NCBI GenBank assembly: GCA_033239005.1
Contig: BSQZ01000126.1
Coordinates: forward strand, 665,001-729,000
Length of the DNA: 64,000 bases
Source of the DNA: Lamellibrachia satsuma
Lineage: Eukaryota > Annelida > Polychaeta > Sabellida > Siboglinidae
Direction: 5' to 3'
Shown here: one piece after another, positions 61,165 through 64,000 of the stretch
Layout: each line of letters opens with the position of its first letter
How positions within the stretch are numbered: the first letter of the stretch is position 1
Program-made: the position numbers and the translations under genes
Notes under the pieces: generated by a model
Database searches by the model: none
Seen by the model: only the letters and a program-made list of their open reading frames with translations
Told to the model about the DNA's origin: nothing

Positions 61165-62884
61165 CCGAAGATTTCCGGCAAAGAACTTTTAAAACTAACT
61201 GTAAAAATTAACATGACTGACTCGCTCACTGGAGATGGTGGTGATGACAATAGCATAGCAAAAACAGCCACGACGTGGACCCCCAAAGCAACACGAAAAC
61301 TAGGACGACTATTCCTCGTGTAGAGTTTGTTCCTCGATATTAGTAACATAAAGCAAGAAAGAAAGCAAGAAAGAAATACCTAAAACTACCAGGAGTTGAA
61401 CTGTGGAGGGGAAGTACCCCAGCTGGGGCCAGGCCGCCAAACAAGTACCTCAGCTGGGGCCAGGCCGCCAAACAAGTAGACCTCAGCTGGGACCAGGCCG
61501 CCAAACAAGTACCTCAGCTGGGGCCAGGCCGCCAAACAAGTACCTCAGTTGGGGCTAGGCCGCCAAACAAGCTGCAGACCGACATGAGTTGAGAAGTCTT
61601 GTTTCTGACTTAGCTATCAATAGGCAGGAAGAGGATTAAGTAAGTATATTCTTTACAAACAAAAAATACACTATCAGTGGCGTAGCTAGGATTTCCCAAA
61701 TGGGAGGCCGGGGGAAGCATTAGTTAGCTCAACGTGTTACATGCGAAACAAATTTAACCAAAGAGGGCATGGCCTAATGTCATCCATCACCCCCCCCCCC
61801 CAATACGTCACTGTACACTGATGACAGACTATCGTGTGTCCAACAATGGCTCACTCACAGGCTCCACGATGTGGCGCCACTGTTTGTCACCATCATTTTT
61901 GCTGGTTCTCGGCCCACCGTGTGGCGCCACTATTGTGTCGAATGTGTGTTTATCACCAGGTGGTGAGCCTGCTTCGTTCGAGAACAGACTCTGACTTTCA
62001 GCGTTAGCCTCAATTGTGGGAGTTGTTTTAAGTTTAGTCTAAACGCTCGCTCGACCCCAGGAGGGCTTCGGAGGGTTCAAATGAACCCCCCTCCCTTTTG
62101 GGAAAATTTTGCTAAACTGTAATTTTTTTCAGAAATCATCCCATAAATCCCCAGCTGATTGTATATACCCGAACCCCATTTTTAAAACCCCGAGGACGGA
62201 CCTGTAAAGGATATAAGTAGCTTTACCTTAGCGCTGTCATCATAACATAACACCATAATTCCATAATCACCACAGTTAAACTGTATCATGTTAAACTGTC
62301 TCGATATATTCTGATAGGACTCTTCATATTATTTCATGTGCCCCTTTAGAACAGATGTCAGTTCGGCATAGATAAGAAAGATATTGGTATTGACGTCGCT
62401 TTTCCGGCGTATCTTTCCAAACCGTGATATATTTCAAACGTCACAATTGACCAAACTTGCCACTGAGCCACATTGCAACATATCGCGGACACGATAAACT
62501 TTACACTGAAACTACCGAAAACAGCTACCTGTGATTGGAGAAGGTGTCCAGATGTAACTTATCATTTGTGCTAACATACAACACCCGTAATACTGTATTT
62601 GATTTCACTCACGGAACACGCCAGATGTGCGGTAAAGTTACCGCGGTAGAGGCCATCATTTTGTGCCAATTTGAAGGACGACATACAGCAAAAGCCATAA
62701 ATTATCTGTTAAGTGGCCTGTCAACTTTTCAGCAACAAAAAATGCCTTCAGAAGTTTGGTTCTCAAATTGAAATTGCGACCGGACCGAGCTGCTCTATGT
62801 TGCCAGCAGCGCTATCGGTTCTGTTGGCAAAACATCTTTGTGACACAAACTTTGTCAACTCCGTCGTGTAGACTGGTTGACACG
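61165..62884. repeat. Right arm of the very large inverted repeat
   Basis: Reverse complement of 58040-59608 with small indels. It holds five units of the 'acctcagctggggccaggcc' + 'gccaaacaagt' repeat (61413-61575) against two in the left arm. It also has an extra 'ggcccaccgtgtggcgccac' near 61915 and a small insertion ('gtcaacttttcag', 62722). Confidence 0.95.
62535..62771 (+). pseudogene. ORF in the right arm, partner of 58052-58381, frameshifted
   Basis: MEKVSRCNLSFVLTYNTRNT, then 'DFTHGTRQMCGKVTAVEAII'. It agrees with the left arm until '...NYLLSGL', where an insertion changes the frame. Confidence 0.35.
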
Positions 62885-63024
62885 TATCAGGGACGGTTCT
62901 GGGCTTATTGGCAGGGGGATCTGAGTCAGTCGTAGTCATATGTCATTCTACTTACGAACCGTGGGGGGGGGGCGACACATGTGTCGATCTACTTACATAA
63001 GGGTTAATATTAGCCAGCTGTTAA

Positions 63025-64000
63025 TATTTCAAAAGGTTTCGACAACGTGAATCGAGAAGCGTTCTTCACTATTCTCAAGAAAGTTAGATGTCCTCCAATG
63101 TTACTTGATCTTATCAAATCATTCCACGTAAAAATGCAAGGCACTGCCCAAGTCGATAGAATGATATCAGAACCCTTTCCCATTGTAAATGGTGTGAAGC
63201 AGGGCTGTGTTCTGGCCCAACTCTTTTCGGGATATACTGCTCTGTAATATTGAGAGAAGCAAAGCAAAATGCTAACCTTGCTAACCCTGGTGTGGGCCTG
63301 AGAACCAGATTTGATGCCAATTTATTTTCTACATCACGCTTGTAAAGTTCTCTTTCTGGGTTCAGTATAATAAGGCTAGCTTTTCAACTAACTGTAATGT
63401 TTATTTGAACGGCTGTCTACATCGGTACAGTGCTCTAGCCAACTCACACATGAGTGCCTACTCAATCATGCAACATAGTCCAGGATATTACAACGCTAAG
63501 ACCAAAACAACAACATTACATATGTGCGAGGCCCTCTATGCAGATGACGCTGCCTTCTGCTCATTCCGAGGAACAGCTGCAGTCTATCATAGACAGTTTT
63601 TCCAATACTTTCTCAGCGTTTGGCCTCAAAATCAGTGTCAAAAAGACTGTCATCGTGATCCACGGGACTCAAGTAGCCAATATCACTCTCAGTGTTGAAG
63701 CACTCGAAATCGTGGAGAACTTCTCATACTTAGGCTCCATCATGTCCACCAATTTCACACTTGACAAGGAACTTAACACACGACTAGGTAAAGCTGCAAC
63801 ATCCTTTGGAAGACTTTCAAAAACAGTTTGGTCCAACAAGAGCCTGACACTACATACAAAACTGAAAGTGTGTCATGCATGCGTGCTCAGCATCCTTTTG
63901 TATGGTGCAGAGACTTGGACTATCTGTCGTAAACAGGAACTGAAATTAAACAGTTTCCACCTACGCGGCCTACGTACTATCCTTGGCGCGAAATGTCAAG
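63025..64000 (+). mobile_element. Non-LTR retrotransposon (endonuclease-RT type), truncated by the window edge
   Basis: RT pieces in shifting frames: 'KGFDNVNREAFFTILKKVRC' (motif A), 'PFPIVNGVKQGCVLAQLFSG' (motif B), 'CEALYADDAAFCS' (motif C, YADD intact), then 'NTFSAFGLKISVKKTVIVIH', 'VENFSYLGSIMSTNFTLDKE' and 'KLKVCHACVLSILLYGAETW', ending 'LRGLRTILGAKCQ' at the edge. At least two frameshifts are present, so this copy is inactive, although all three catalytic blocks survive. Its lineage differs from both the 54.5-kb and 60.3-kb LINEs. Confidence 0.85.

Overview
This is a repeat-rich, AT-rich window of nuclear DNA from an animal, most likely a marine invertebrate such as a mollusc or cnidarian. 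The evidence is a spliced single-domain universal stress protein (USP) gene with GT-AG introns, several lineages of non-LTR retrotransposon, tRNA-derived SINEs, hAT and pogo DNA transposons, a small Ty3/gypsy-type element, and many minisatellites. I cannot name the species.

Layout. 0-3 kb: a putative minus-strand first exon with a mitochondrial-presequence look (734-891), then a LINE remnant. 3.1-23.1 kb: the USP gene on the plus strand. It has a first exon at 3119, two tandem, same-phase versions of an internal exon at about 15.0 and 15.6 kb, and a terminal exon at 22.9 kb carrying the ATP-binding glycine motif. Its introns hold a hAT fragment, SINEs fused to minisatellites, a LINE, a 1.68-kb tandem duplication, and a 2.5-kb hAT element with a perfect 8-bp target duplication that carries about 25 copies of a 49-bp repeat, most with CACGTG. 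I could not find the exon for the second USP beta-strand.

23-36 kb: non-coding flank, long (AT)n, 42-bp and 16-bp satellites, a MITE-like palindromic element, a decayed minus-strand LTR retrotransposon with roughly 130-bp LTRs (28.8-32.4 kb), and a wrecked pogo/jerky-type transposase gene whose C-terminal exon has been inverted and duplicated into a hairpin. 36-51 kb: minisatellites and two direct copies of a 3.5-4 kb segment (40.8-44.8 and 47.0-50.5 kb). Each copy carries traces of three exons of an unidentified gene and the same LINE insertion, and each has lost different exon parts. 51-64 kb: a FLYWCH/MULE-like scrap, a single long exon candidate, the best-preserved LINE (54.5-56.0 kb), a very large inverted repeat (arms 58.0-59.6 and 61.2-62.9 kb), and another LINE running off the right edge.

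How the parts relate. Only the USP gene looks like a functioning protein-coding gene. Most of the rest is transposable-element history: one LINE family recurs at four places with the same 3' tail, a SINE is fused to that tail, and minisatellites repeatedly begin at SINE 5' ends. The most interesting points are the duplicated USP exons, the decoy splice acceptors before its last exon, the SINE-minisatellite link, and the large inverted repeat.
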